DNA of 10,876 nt, from positions 1 through 10,876 of the forward strand of contig SCRB01000279.1 in NCBI GenBank assembly GCA_004299545.1, read 5' to 3'. The notes under the pieces are model-generated. The model saw only the letters and a list, made by a program, of their open reading frames with translations, was not told the DNA's origin and did not search any database. Made by a program: the position numbers and the translations under genes. The stretch's first letter is position 1. Every line of letters starts with the position of its first letter. This document shows, in pieces, positions 1 to 6,260 of the stretch. The stretch comes from Rhizobiaceae bacterium (GTDB lineage: Bacteria > Pseudomonadota > Alphaproteobacteria > Rhizobiales > Rhizobiaceae).

Positions 1-1544
1 CTCTTCGTCGCACCAAGCCGGCCAGGCGTAGCTTCGAGCATCTCGAGGCACTTATAGAAGCTTTCGATAGTCGGGAAAGTCTGAAGAGCCCCGCGGACCG
101 AACTAAGAAAAGCGGGCGTGTCGTCAGTCTGGTGAGCTGTCCGCATGGCATCGGATAGCTCCCAGATCTCCTTGATCTTCGTGCTCGAGCCAGCTTCACG
201 CTCCAGATTGCTGACCAATGTCTCGGTGCCTGCTAGCACTGGCGTCCATAGTTCCGCTATCTCGCGGGCATAGTCCTGCCTGGCGGCCTGTTTGTCGGCC
301 CGGCGCACTCCCGGCCGAGGCATGCTTGTCGTGCCTGCGGCGACAATCAGTTCGATAACATGCCGTGTCGATAGATTCGACGGCTGTTCGAGCCACTGCT
401 TGAGCGTGGTCAGCGCGTCCCATTCAGGGCTACTCTCGCTCGACGTCCCGACGTCATGAACTATGCCCTTCGCCGTGAGAGCTCGGGTAATCGTCTTGAC
501 GTAGTTCCGGCTCGGGACGAGCACAAAGAAGTCCACTGCCTCACCTTTGGCGGACTTCGCGTAGATAGCTTTCGCGATGAGCTCCGCCTCTCGACTGTCG
601 CTCGGACAATCCCAAACCTTCACAAGCCCAGGCTCGGGCTCGGTATACACAGGAGCGACCTTCGGGACACGACTTGAGTCGTATTGCGTGACGACCGTGA
701 GCGCACAGTCGAGGATGTTCTTGAGGCATCGACGCGAAACCTGGAGTTGCAGAATCTGCGCTCCGAGATAGTCGCTGCGGAAGTCGCGGATGTAACTGGG
801 ATCGCCTCCGCGAAAGCCGTAGATGCTCTGATCGTCGTCGCCTACGGCGAATAGACCGGATTCATTGCCCGCTGAAAGCAAGCGAATTAAGCGGTGCTGA
901 TCGGCGTTGATGTCTTGGTATTCGTCGACCAGCAAGTGTCGCGTCATCGCTCGATATTGCTCAAGGACACCCGGTTGTCCCTCGAGGATTTGACAAGCGA
1001 TCTCAATCTGATCGTCGAAGTCAATGGCGTTACAAGCCCGCAGAAGTTTGGCGTACTGCTCATGGACGCGCCTTGACTCGTCACACGCCGACCTGTTGGC
1101 GGTCTCCTTGTCTCGTAGAGCGCGCTTGGCGTCACTCTCCGTGAGCCCAACCAAAAGCGCCGCATCTCGCATGAGCGCACCTTTGAGCACTTTGTCGCTG
1201 ACGACAGAAACATCTTGGTTAAGGCCTATCACCCGAGCGTTCTCTTCAATGATCCTATGGCCGAGAGCGTGCATCGTCATGATGTTACGAGGCTGCTTAT
1301 CCGGTTCCACGTACTCGGGTCTTCCTTGAGCATTGAGCTTGCCGCGCATCCCGAGCGCAGCTTCTCGTGTGAAAGTGATGACGGTGATCTCGTCGGGCGC
1401 TACGCCTTGACTATCAACAAGCGCTTGGATGCGACGAGCGAGCTGGTATGTCTTGCCAGTCCCCGGCCCAGCCAATACGAGAATCGGCCCCGCCATTTCT
1501 AGGTAAGGACTCTCGCATACGATCGGCTTCATCGCTTCAGCCAT
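1..1544 (-). CDS. UvrD/Rep-family superfamily 1 DNA helicase, 3' end cut by window edge
   Basis: Reading the minus strand from ATG at 1544 gives 514 open codons running off the left edge, so the C-terminus is missing. Visible SF1A motifs are Walker A GPGTGKT (residues 26-32), motif Ia VITFTREAA (55-63), TMHALGHRI (90-98), the UvrD-type IDFDDQI (174-180), Walker B LLVDEYQD (204-211) and motif III VGDDDQSIYGFRGG (234-247). Motifs V and VI are not reached, so roughly 150 or more residues probably lie outside. By family it is an ATP-driven 3'-5' DNA helicase acting on cytoplasmic DNA. The Q motif normally ahead of Walker A is not apparent, and an in-frame TAA at 1550-1548, three bases before the ATG, rules out a longer start. 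An AAGGAA ribosome site precedes the ATG. It lies 97 nt behind the restriction nuclease gene but has a TACAAT box of its own, so it could be co-expressed or independent. Assignment to the UvrD family is firm; a defence role is inferred from position only. Confidence 0.92.
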   Translation of the reverse strand, partial: MAEAMKPIVCESPYLEMAGPILVLAGPGTGKTYQLARRIQALVDSQGVAPDEITVITFTREAALGMRGKLNAQGRPEYVEPDKQPRNIMTMHALGHRIIEENARVIGLNQDVSVVSDKVLKGALMRDAALLVGLTESDAKRALRDKETANRSACDESRRVHEQYAKLLRACNAIDFDDQIEIACQILEGQPGVLEQYRAMTRHLLVDEYQDINADQHRLIRLLSAGNESGLFAVGDDDQSIYGFRGGDPSYIRDFRSDYLGAQILQLQVSRRCLKNILDCALTVVTQYDSSRVPKVAPVYTEPEPGLVKVWDCPSDSREAELIAKAIYAKSAKGEAVDFFVLVPSRNYVKTITRALTAKGIVHDVGTSSESSPEWDALTTLKQWLEQPSNLSTRHVIELIVAAGTTSMPRPGVRRADKQAARQDYAREIAELWTPVLAGTETLVSNLEREAGSSTKIKEIWELSDAMRTAHQTDDTPAFLSSVRGALQTFPTIESFYKCLEMLEATPGRLGATK

Positions 1545-1575
1545 GGGTTATTTCCTTGCCGTTCTTGTTCTTACG

Positions 1576-1581
1576 ATTGTA
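1576..1581 (-). promoter_or_regulatory. Candidate -10 box TACAAT for the helicase gene
   Basis: TACAAT on the minus strand lies 32 nt upstream of the helicase ATG, in the 97-nt gap after the nuclease stop. The same hexamer precedes three other minus-strand genes in this window at similar distances. No good -35 hexamer is seen at 16-18 nt (GGACCC at 17), so strength is uncertain. A CACGTG palindrome at 1583-1588 sits next to it. Confidence 0.45.
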
Positions 1582-1641
1582 ACACGTGCCACAAAAATGG
1601 GTCCGCCATTTATCCCGTGGCCTGCTGCGTCCGAGCGGCGA

Positions 1642-2568
1642 CTACTCGTCTTCGGAAAACAACGTGGCAGCCTCCGCGTCGCCCTCGTCGGGCAGGAGCG
1701 ACTCGACCTGTACGGCGCGCTTCGCTGGTGTCACCGGAGGCGGCGGCTTCTTGTCGGCTCCCGCAGCCTTGTTGATCTCGGCGGCGATGCGATGCAGCAC
1801 GTCATCGAGAGAAGTCACGTGCAGCGCAGGAGGAAGCAGAACCGCTTCGTAGCTCGTGCCCGCAGCGTTGTCGGTCCAACCGAAGATTCCGGCGCCGTCG
1901 AGATATGTGTTGACGAGCGCGAGTGCCTCTTCCGCCATCTTCGTGATCTTGTCCTTCTCGGGCCGGAGTCGAGCAGCCCATAGGAAGTACGTCTTTGGTG
2001 ATGCGTCTTCGCGCCAGACGCCCCAGTGATCGATCTTCGTCTCGACGTCGCGGCGGTAGAGCTTGAGGTCGGTGGCGGCGAACTTCAGTTCCTTCCGGCG
2101 GTTGGTCCAGTCGGCCATCGCACCACGCGCAGGCGTCGATCCGTAGGCGGGCGCTCCGGTCACCTTTGTCTCGGCGCAGACGAGTGGGTCCTGCTCTCGC
2201 GCCGGCCATGCCACATCGATCTGGTGCGTCTGCGAGAAACCCTGAACCTTCTGCCGCGGGGCAAGACTAAGCGATGTGCGATTCTGGAGCAGAAGCGCCA
2301 GCAGTTCCGCGAACCAGTTTCCCTTCGAGCGGTAGATGGCTTCGAGGCGCGTTTGCGGCTTGTTGGTTTGCGTGCCCATCCCGCGCGGCGGAATGCCTGC
2401 AATGCGATGTGCGTCGAGTGACCACATGAGCGCGAGCCAGTCGTCCTGGATCTCGACGAACTGCTTGATGGCTTCGGTTTGGATGCGCTCCTTCAGTGTG
2501 TCCAGGAGCCGGCCCGGATGACCTACCCGGGCCTCAATCTCACGCGTAGCATGCTCGTCAGGAGTCAT
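1642..2568 (-). CDS. Putative type II restriction endonuclease, PD-(D/E)XK fold
   Basis: This 308-residue soluble protein has no recognised family by eye. It carries a plausible PD-(D/E)XK nuclease core: a helix with Glu88 (WFAELLALLL), Asp118 in QIDVAW, and Glu133-Thr-Lys135 in VCAETKVTG, the last two 15 residues apart with hydrophobic strands around them. This is the usual arrangement of metal-binding and catalytic residues in type II enzymes. Length fits typical type II nucleases of 250-350 residues. Its ATG overlaps the methyltransferase TGA as ATGA (2565-2568), indicating translational coupling, and a C-protein-like regulator heads the operon; together these strongly suggest the cognate restriction enzyme. 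The C-terminus (about 265-308) is Pro/Lys then Asp/Glu rich and probably disordered. The recognition sequence cannot be deduced. It could also be a non-restriction PD-(D/E)XK nuclease. Confidence 0.75.
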   Translation of the reverse strand: MTPDEHATREIEARVGHPGRLLDTLKERIQTEAIKQFVEIQDDWLALMWSLDAHRIAGIPPRGMGTQTNKPQTRLEAIYRSKGNWFAELLALLLQNRTSLSLAPRQKVQGFSQTHQIDVAWPAREQDPLVCAETKVTGAPAYGSTPARGAMADWTNRRKELKFAATDLKLYRRDVETKIDHWGVWREDASPKTYFLWAARLRPEKDKITKMAEEALALVNTYLDGAGIFGWTDNAAGTSYEAVLLPPALHVTSLDDVLHRIAAEINKAAGADKKPPPPVTPAKRAVQVESLLPDEGDAEAATLFSEDE

Positions 2569-4307
2569 GAGGCTGCTAGATCTTGACCGATACGTCGCGC
2601 ACGGAGGGATTGAGTGGCCTCGTCGAGTTCCGCGACCTCATCACCGGTTAGCCCGACAGTCTCACGTAGAAGCGCTTCGTCTACCCGGCTGACGACGGTC
2701 GTCCAAAGACCGTTATTCAGCTGACGTTCCAGACAGTCACGTTCCGGCTTTAACCGCTCCCACGCCCTTGCGAGAACATCGGGCGATGGGACAGGAAGAG
2801 TCGCGGCCTCGCGAGGCTCCATCTTGAGAATGCCTCCTCCGTAGGACCTTCCGTGAATCTCGGCGCCGAGCATCGTCACGGAGTTGAGCGCGAGCAGCGG
2901 GAGTGCCGCTTTCGCGAGCCTCTTGGTGGATTCGTGCAGACGTACACCATGCATCGAGTTTAGGAACGTGACTCCGGCGCTGTTCGTGATCAGGCGCGGG
3001 TACCGGTGGCTCATGTAGGTGAAGAACAGGTCGGGCACCGACACGGCGGGCGGCCTGAACCAATGCGTCCGTACCTTGCATTTGTAGGCGTCGGGGACGC
3101 CGAGGTCGCGGCCGTAGGCTAGGTAGCGGCCCAGGCCGGCGCTGCTGTCATCCGGGTCTGGATGGAGAAGCCAGACGCGCTCGTCTTGGTCGTGCAGCGT
3201 TTGCCATTGCGCCTTCGTGAAGGACAGCCCCTTCAGGTGGCGTGTACCGGGAGGACTGATCCGCTTGAGTTGGTCCTCGGATAGATCGAACTCCTCGCGC
3301 GTGGTTTCGGAAAGAGCGAAGAACTTGTTGGATCCGGTGACCGTCCCGAGCTCGGGCGATCCGTACTTGTCGAGGGGCGCGAAGTGAGAATCGACGACCC
3401 GCTTGAAGAGCTGCCGCTGCTTGATCGTCAGGAGAAGGTCAGTCCACTTGCCCTCTGCCGCAGGCGTGACGCTGAAATGGTCGAACACGCCGAGCTTCGG
3501 GAGATCTTCCGCATCGTCAACCTCAAGCAGTGAGAACGCCTCGCAACCGCCCGATCCGCGGGCGACGACCAGGACAACCTTTTCCAGCGCGTCGTCGAAC
3601 TGAAGACGGTCGAACATGACGAGGCTGACTGCGCCGAAGCGACGGCGAAGCCAGCGCCGCACAGGCTCCGCGTAGTGAACGGTGAGCAGCTCTGCCGGTA
3701 CAACCATCGCGAGGCGTCCTTCAGGCTTCAGGAATCCGCATGCATGCACAAGCAGTGCCGCCCACGAGGAGGCGAGACCGGAGAGCCGGACTCCCTGCGC
3801 GAGAGCCGCCTGCGCCGATCGCTGTCGGGCCTCGCCGATGTGCTGCTGATAGCGAACAAAGGGCGGGTTGCCGATGACCGCATCCATTTCCGGCAGCACG
3901 CACCCGAGTTGAGTCGGCGCCGCGAGGTTGAAGAAGTTGTCGGCGATCAGGTGGGCATCGAGTCCTTCGTGCTCCAGGAGCCGCATGGCGTCCTCCAACG
4001 ACGGCTCATGAAGATCGACGCCGAATGCGCGGTCGTCCAAGTCGCTTGTCTGGCACCCCAGCTCCTTCAGCCGCCTTGCGGCAGCCAGCAAGAAGACGCC
4101 GTCACCACAGCTCGGGTCGAGTACCCGCGCCTCTTTGTCGCCACCGACAGCCCAGTCCGCGAGATAGTCGGCGATGGCGGGAGGGGTGAAGAACGCCCCA
4201 CGCGCCTTCCGCAGCTCGGGATGGTCGACATGTTGATCGAGCATGCGTCCAGCGTAAGGTGCCGAGCGGCTGACATTCGCTCGTGGGCGAGAGGGTCTGA
4301 CCAACAT
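2565..4307 (-). CDS. N6-adenine DNA methyltransferase (TaqI/BsuBI-like, NPPF type)
   Basis: This enzyme should transfer a methyl group from S-adenosylmethionine to adenine N6 in a specific site, protecting host DNA from the adjacent nuclease. Numbered from the internal Met at 4244, motif X is KARGAFFTPP (13-22), the SAM-binding motif I is VLDPSCGDGVF (41-51) and the catalytic motif IV is NPPF (126-129) followed by VRYQ. After the catalytic half, TVTGSNKFFAL matches the start of the target-recognition part of TaqI-like enzymes. Three starts are possible: ATG 4442, overlapping the regulator stop as TGATG; ATG 4307, with AAGGAA five bases upstream, chosen here; and ATG 4244, nearest the conserved region. 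The first 66 residues from 4442 are Arg/Ser/Pro-rich and look non-coding, which argues against 4442. Its stop overlaps the nuclease start by ATGA. From 4244 the length is 559 residues, normal for the family. Methyltransferase identity is firm; specificity is unknown. Confidence 0.93.
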   Translation of the reverse strand: MLVRPSRPRANVSRSAPYAGRMLDQHVDHPELRKARGAFFTPPAIADYLADWAVGGDKEARVLDPSCGDGVFLLAAARRLKELGCQTSDLDDRAFGVDLHEPSLEDAMRLLEHEGLDAHLIADNFFNLAAPTQLGCVLPEMDAVIGNPPFVRYQQHIGEARQRSAQAALAQGVRLSGLASSWAALLVHACGFLKPEGRLAMVVPAELLTVHYAEPVRRWLRRRFGAVSLVMFDRLQFDDALEKVVLVVARGSGGCEAFSLLEVDDAEDLPKLGVFDHFSVTPAAEGKWTDLLLTIKQRQLFKRVVDSHFAPLDKYGSPELGTVTGSNKFFALSETTREEFDLSEDQLKRISPPGTRHLKGLSFTKAQWQTLHDQDERVWLLHPDPDDSSAGLGRYLAYGRDLGVPDAYKCKVRTHWFRPPAVSVPDLFFTYMSHRYPRLITNSAGVTFLNSMHGVRLHESTKRLAKAALPLLALNSVTMLGAEIHGRSYGGGILKMEPREAATLPVPSPDVLARAWERLKPERDCLERQLNNGLWTTVVSRVDEALLRETVGLTGDEVAELDEATQSLRARRIGQDLAAS

Positions 4308-4312
4308 TCGAA

Positions 4313-4318
4313 TTCCTT
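4313..4318 (-). promoter_or_regulatory. Ribosome binding site AAGGAA for the methyltransferase start at 4307
   Basis: AAGGAA lies on the minus strand with a five-base spacer to ATG 4307. Neither ATG 4442 nor ATG 4244 has a comparable site, which is why 4307 was preferred. Confidence 0.45.
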
Positions 4319-4441
4319 CGGCAGGCGCTTGTCGAACGCATGTTCGCAAAGACGTCGGACGGCACGCAAAGAGGCGAGTCGGTATTCGGCCTGCGGGCTG
4401 CTGCGACGAGTCCGGCGTCCGGCTAGGAACGGACATCTCCA

Positions 4442-4654
4442 TCAGGAGCGGAGGAGGTCGAGAGGGTCGAGATCGAGGCGCTCGGCGATCCGCTCGACGG
4501 ACTTGAGCGTTAGGTTCCGCTCGCCGCGCTCGACGCCGCCCATGTAGGTGCGATGGACGCCGAGGACGAGCGCGAGGGCTTCCTGCGATAGGCCCCGCGC
4601 CTCGCGGTAGGCCCGCAGGTTCCGGCCAAACGCCCGCTGCAAGTCGCCTTCCAC
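4442..4654 (-). CDS. XRE-family helix-turn-helix regulator, probable restriction-modification controller (C) protein
   Basis: This 70-residue DNA-binding protein consists of little more than one XRE/Cro helix-turn-helix. The core LSQEALALVLGVHRTYMGG (22-40) followed by VERGERNLTL (41-50) has the HRTY-GG-ERGERN pattern typical of restriction-modification C proteins. Such proteins are small dimers that bind operators (C-boxes) ahead of their own gene and time nuclease expression after methylation. It is the first gene of the minus-strand operon, and its TGA (4444-4442) overlaps an ATG in the methyltransferase frame. The start is GTG at 4654; an in-frame TAG lies just upstream, so no longer start exists. 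The GTG has no ribosome site and lies inside a perfect hairpin (4652-4675). A TTG at residue 5 is an alternative start. A generic XRE repressor is the other reading, but context favours a C protein. Confidence 0.85.
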   Translation of the reverse strand: MEGDLQRAFGRNLRAYREARGLSQEALALVLGVHRTYMGGVERGERNLTLKSVERIAERLDLDPLDLLRS

Positions 4655-4675
4655 CCGGGCAAGGCTGCCCGGGTG
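4652..4675. repeat. Perfect 10-bp inverted repeat over the regulator start codon
   Basis: CACCCGGGCA (4652-4661), loop AGGC, then TGCCCGGGTG (4666-4675) form an exact inverted repeat. On the minus strand the right arm includes the GTG start at 4654. No T-run follows on either strand, so it is not a rho-independent terminator. It could be a leader hairpin limiting translation of the regulator or a protein-binding operator. Confidence 0.6.
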
Positions 4676-4692
4676 CTACTTGACGGTCTACA

Positions 4693-4722
4693 TACTTATA
4701 AGTAGCGTCCGATGCGGGTCAC
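4693..4722 (-). promoter_or_regulatory. Candidate promoter and C-box-like operator for the restriction-modification operon
   Basis: TACTTATAAGTA (4693-4704) is a perfect 12-bp palindrome close to published C-boxes, whose core is GACT-TATA-AGTC-like. On the minus strand TATAAG (4700-4695) could be the -10, with GTGACC (4722-4717) as a 4/6 match to the -35 at 16-nt spacing. The palindrome would then cover the -10, giving the regulator direct control. A further TACTT half-site lies at 4677-4681. The same TATAAG reads as a -10 on the plus strand, so the element may also influence the divergent secreted-protein gene. This is inferred from sequence only. Confidence 0.5.
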
Positions 4723-4731
4723 CGAATGGGG

Positions 4732-4738
4732 AAGGAGG
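4732..4738 (+). promoter_or_regulatory. Ribosome binding site AAGGAGG deciding a TTG start at 4749
   Basis: A near-perfect anti-16S match lies 10 nt before TTG 4749, and the predicted signal peptide begins exactly there. The alternative TTG at 4680 would add 23 unlikely residues translated from promoter sequence. Confidence 0.7.
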
Positions 4739-4748
4739 GCACGAACCC

Positions 4749-5483
4749 TTGAGACGGGCGAAGCTGCTGCTCGCCTTGGCCGTCGTTGTCGCGCTCGGCT
4801 CTGCCGCGGTGGCGTGGGCTGACGGAGACGTTGGTCGGGCGCAGAATTTGGATGCCCGTGCGCGGCTCGTAGACGGGCTGGAAGTGCTCGATCAGACGTG
4901 GACAGCACGGGCGGATGGCCAGTGGGTCGGGAGCCAGCCGGGCTGGGTGAACGGGCACGACATCACGTGCAGCGCTTCAGCTCATCAGCTGAACTCGTTG
5001 GACTTCGGGATAGCGCCGGTTCCAAACAGCAAGACGGTCGGGAGCACCTACCCGCTCCGGATCGTCCGGTACACGATTTCGGCCGGAGCAAGCAGCGGGC
5101 CAACTTCCGGCCCGCCGACCGTCGGCTTCACCGACCCGTTCCTCTTCGCTAGCAGCACATACGGTCAGCCGGCCCGCGCCTTCCGCATCGTTGCTCGTGG
5201 CGCGGAAGCGGCACCCGGAGGCGGTAAGACGGCCGCCTGCTTGTCGCTTCAAGTTGCGTTCATACCGAAGAGCTCTGGCCGCCAGACGGCGATGATCGAC
5301 CTCGTCGATACATCGTTCAGCCCGGAGAAGGTGCTCGGGGCACTCACGCTCGTCGGCACGGCGACAGGGGCTCAAGCAACAGCGAAGCCCCACAAGGCGG
5401 CGACGGCAAAGAAGAAGCTGAAAGTCCCGAAGTGCAAGGCAGGTCAGCGCTCCACGAAGCTCCACCCGTGTAAGCGTCGATAG
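4749..5483 (+). CDS. Secreted protein of unknown function with Lys-rich Cys-containing tail
   Basis: I do not recognise the family. From TTG 4749 it is 244 residues. Residues 1-24 form a classic Sec signal peptide: Arg-Arg-Ala-Lys, a Leu/Ala/Val core, then SAAVAWA before DGD, with cleavage expected after Ala24. The mature part is rich in Gly, Ser, Thr and Pro with alternating hydrophobics, suggesting beta structure, and four cysteines are visible (DITC, TAAC, VPKC, HPCKRR). The last about 35 residues are strongly basic (KKKLKVPKCKAGQR), which would suit binding to anionic cell-wall polymer or envelope. It is divergent from the restriction-modification operon and shares its control region, but nothing in the protein suggests a defence role. 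No operon partner follows closely. It is a real gene by signal peptide, ribosome site and composition; function unknown. Confidence 0.8.
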   Translation: MRRAKLLLALAVVVALGSAAVAWADGDVGRAQNLDARARLVDGLEVLDQTWTARADGQWVGSQPGWVNGHDITCSASAHQLNSLDFGIAPVPNSKTVGSTYPLRIVRYTISAGASSGPTSGPPTVGFTDPFLFASSTYGQPARAFRIVARGAEAAPGGGKTAACLSLQVAFIPKSSGRQTAMIDLVDTSFSPEKVLGALTLVGTATGAQATAKPHKAATAKKKLKVPKCKAGQRSTKLHPCKRR

Positions 5484-5573
5484 GCCGTCCGCGCGCCTGG
5501 AGCGCTCGAACTGGAGCGGGGACCGTTCATGTCCTATGCTGACTCGGTCGACCCGACCAGAGGAGACGAGGGC

Positions 5574-5669
5574 ATGGCGAAGCCTTACGGACCGAAGAAC
5601 CCACCTCCGAAGACGCCGCCGCATGGCGGAAGCACGAGCGGCGGCCCGAACTCGGGAAAGCGCCATTGA
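5574..5669 (+). CDS. 31-residue Pro/Gly-rich small protein
   Basis: ATG 5574 to TGA 5669 encodes MAKPYGPKNPPPKTPPHGG followed by a Ser/Gly-rich end and Lys-Arg-His. AGAGGAG lies about ten bases before the ATG (within 5559-5566), a good spacing. It is basic, proline-rich, has no hydrophobic stretch, and is probably disordered and cytoplasmic. TATGCT at 5535-5540 is a possible -10. No family is recognised. The ribosome site and regular codon composition support translation, but an ORF this short can arise by chance. Confidence 0.45.
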   Translation: MAKPYGPKNPPPKTPPHGGSTSGGPNSGKRH

Positions 5670-5673
5670 GGCA

Positions 5674-5690
5674 TCCTCCATACCGGAGGA
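5674..5690. repeat. Inverted repeat after the small ORF
   Basis: TCCTCC (5674-5679), loop ATACC, GGAGGA (5685-5690) begin four bases after the small-ORF stop. It could end transcription or stabilise the small mRNA, but no T-run follows, so it is not a standard terminator. Each strand displays a GGAGGA, so part of the pairing may be a coincidence of ribosome-site-like sequence. Confidence 0.3.
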
Positions 5691-5757
5691 AACGAAATTC
5701 AGGGCTCCTGCAGAAGCTGCGTGCGATTGACATAGCCGGGCGATTGTAGGACCATTT

Positions 5758-5774
5758 CCTATATGTCATATAGG
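5758..5774. promoter_or_regulatory. 17-bp palindrome, candidate operator
   Basis: CCTATATG-T-CATATAGG is an exact palindrome with a single central base, in a short AT-rich patch 11 bp before ATG 5786. Size and symmetry fit a dimeric repressor site. It overlaps a possible weak plus-strand promoter (TTGTAG at 5744-5749, CATATA at 5767-5772, 17-nt spacer). Confidence 0.5.
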
Positions 5775-5785
5775 CGCGCACAAAT

Positions 5786-6226
5786 ATGGTCAGCCCTGAA
5801 CGATTAGGCGTCAATCCCGACGCAAAAGAAGACCGCCATTCGATAGATCGCAGAGCACCGATACAGCTCCGGCAGGAGGGCTATCAGCGCGTAGGCCTGG
5901 CTTCCTTCCCTGTGAACCCCGATAGGCCGATCAGCGAGGCAACTGATATCGAGGAGTACCTGGCCCAGGCGGCGGAGGCGGACTATCAGGATTCCGACAG
6001 TGGCAGGTCGCTTAAGGCTTCGGCTATCAAAGCCCTTGAAGAATACCGGCGTGTCGTCGCTCTGTACGGAAAGGAACGACTGACGGTCTCGGTATCACAT
6101 CCTCTCGGCGTCGGTCTCGCGACCGCCTTCTTCTACATCGAGCCGAGCAGGGACATCAGTCATAACTCAAGTAGTGATGCCACGCCGGATAGGGACGACG
6201 GCCAGTCCCTACCAGAGGCTGCGTAG
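5786..6226 (+). CDS. Hypothetical protein, 146 residues
   Basis: No family is recognised. The product is hydrophilic and acidic with no signal peptide or membrane segment. A helical stretch around residues 52-95 (DIEEYLAQAAEADY, then ALEEYRRVVALYG) is followed by a short beta-like part (RLTVSVSHPLGVGLATAFFYIE) and a disordered Asp/Ser-rich tail. No competing minus-strand ORF of any length covers the region, and the composition looks like a true protein. The start is uncertain: ATG 5786 has no ribosome site, so the mRNA may be leaderless or a later start used. A palindrome 11 bp upstream suggests regulated expression. It converges on the Lsr2-like gene, leaving 34 bp without a clear terminator. 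Confidence 0.55.
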   Translation: MVSPERLGVNPDAKEDRHSIDRRAPIQLRQEGYQRVGLASFPVNPDRPISEATDIEEYLAQAAEADYQDSDSGRSLKASAIKALEEYRRVVALYGKERLTVSVSHPLGVGLATAFFYIEPSRDISHNSSSDATPDRDDGQSLPEAA

Positions 6227-6260
6227 AAGACAAACGCGCGTCACTCGAGCGATTCAGACG

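Larger units (their letters stand above)
5484..5785. other. Intergenic stretch with a small ORF, a hairpin and a palindrome
   Basis: This 302-bp stretch lacks a gene of normal size. It holds a 31-codon ORF with a good ribosome site (5574-5669), an inverted repeat (5674-5690), a TTGACA hexamer (5727-5732) without an obvious partner -10, and a 17-bp palindrome (5758-5774). No tRNA-like fold or transposon end was seen. Confidence 0.5.

Noticed and set aside
944..1213. Minus-strand 89-codon frame inside the helicase region
   Set aside because: Out of frame with the helicase, whose uninterrupted frame carries all SF1 motifs; Ser/Arg-rich noise.
1600..1620. Weak hairpin AAATGG/CCATTT after the nuclease gene as terminator
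   Set aside because: The stem is only six AT-rich pairs and the following T-run is two or three bases; too weak to call.
1..2568. Nuclease plus UvrD helicase considered as a Gabija system
   Set aside because: Gabija needs an OLD-family ATPase-TOPRIM nuclease (GajA). The neighbour has no ATPase motifs and looks like a PD-(D/E)XK type II enzyme coupled to a methyltransferase.
1642..2568. Assignment of the nuclease to the XamI/SalI family
   Set aside because: The methyltransferase type would allow it, but I could not recall enough matching sequence features to support a family or recognition site.
3675..4547. Long open frame of 290 codons on the plus strand
   Set aside because: It lies opposite the methyltransferase and regulator genes, which have clear motifs; its translation has no recognisable domain and is the usual antisense shadow in GC-rich DNA.
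4652..4675. Hairpin considered as a rho-independent terminator
   Set aside because: No T-run on either strand, and the repeat overlaps a start codon rather than following a gene.
4977..5681. 234-codon minus-strand frame opposite the secreted-protein gene
   Set aside because: The product is extremely Arg-rich without domain features, while the plus-strand gene has a signal peptide and ribosome site.
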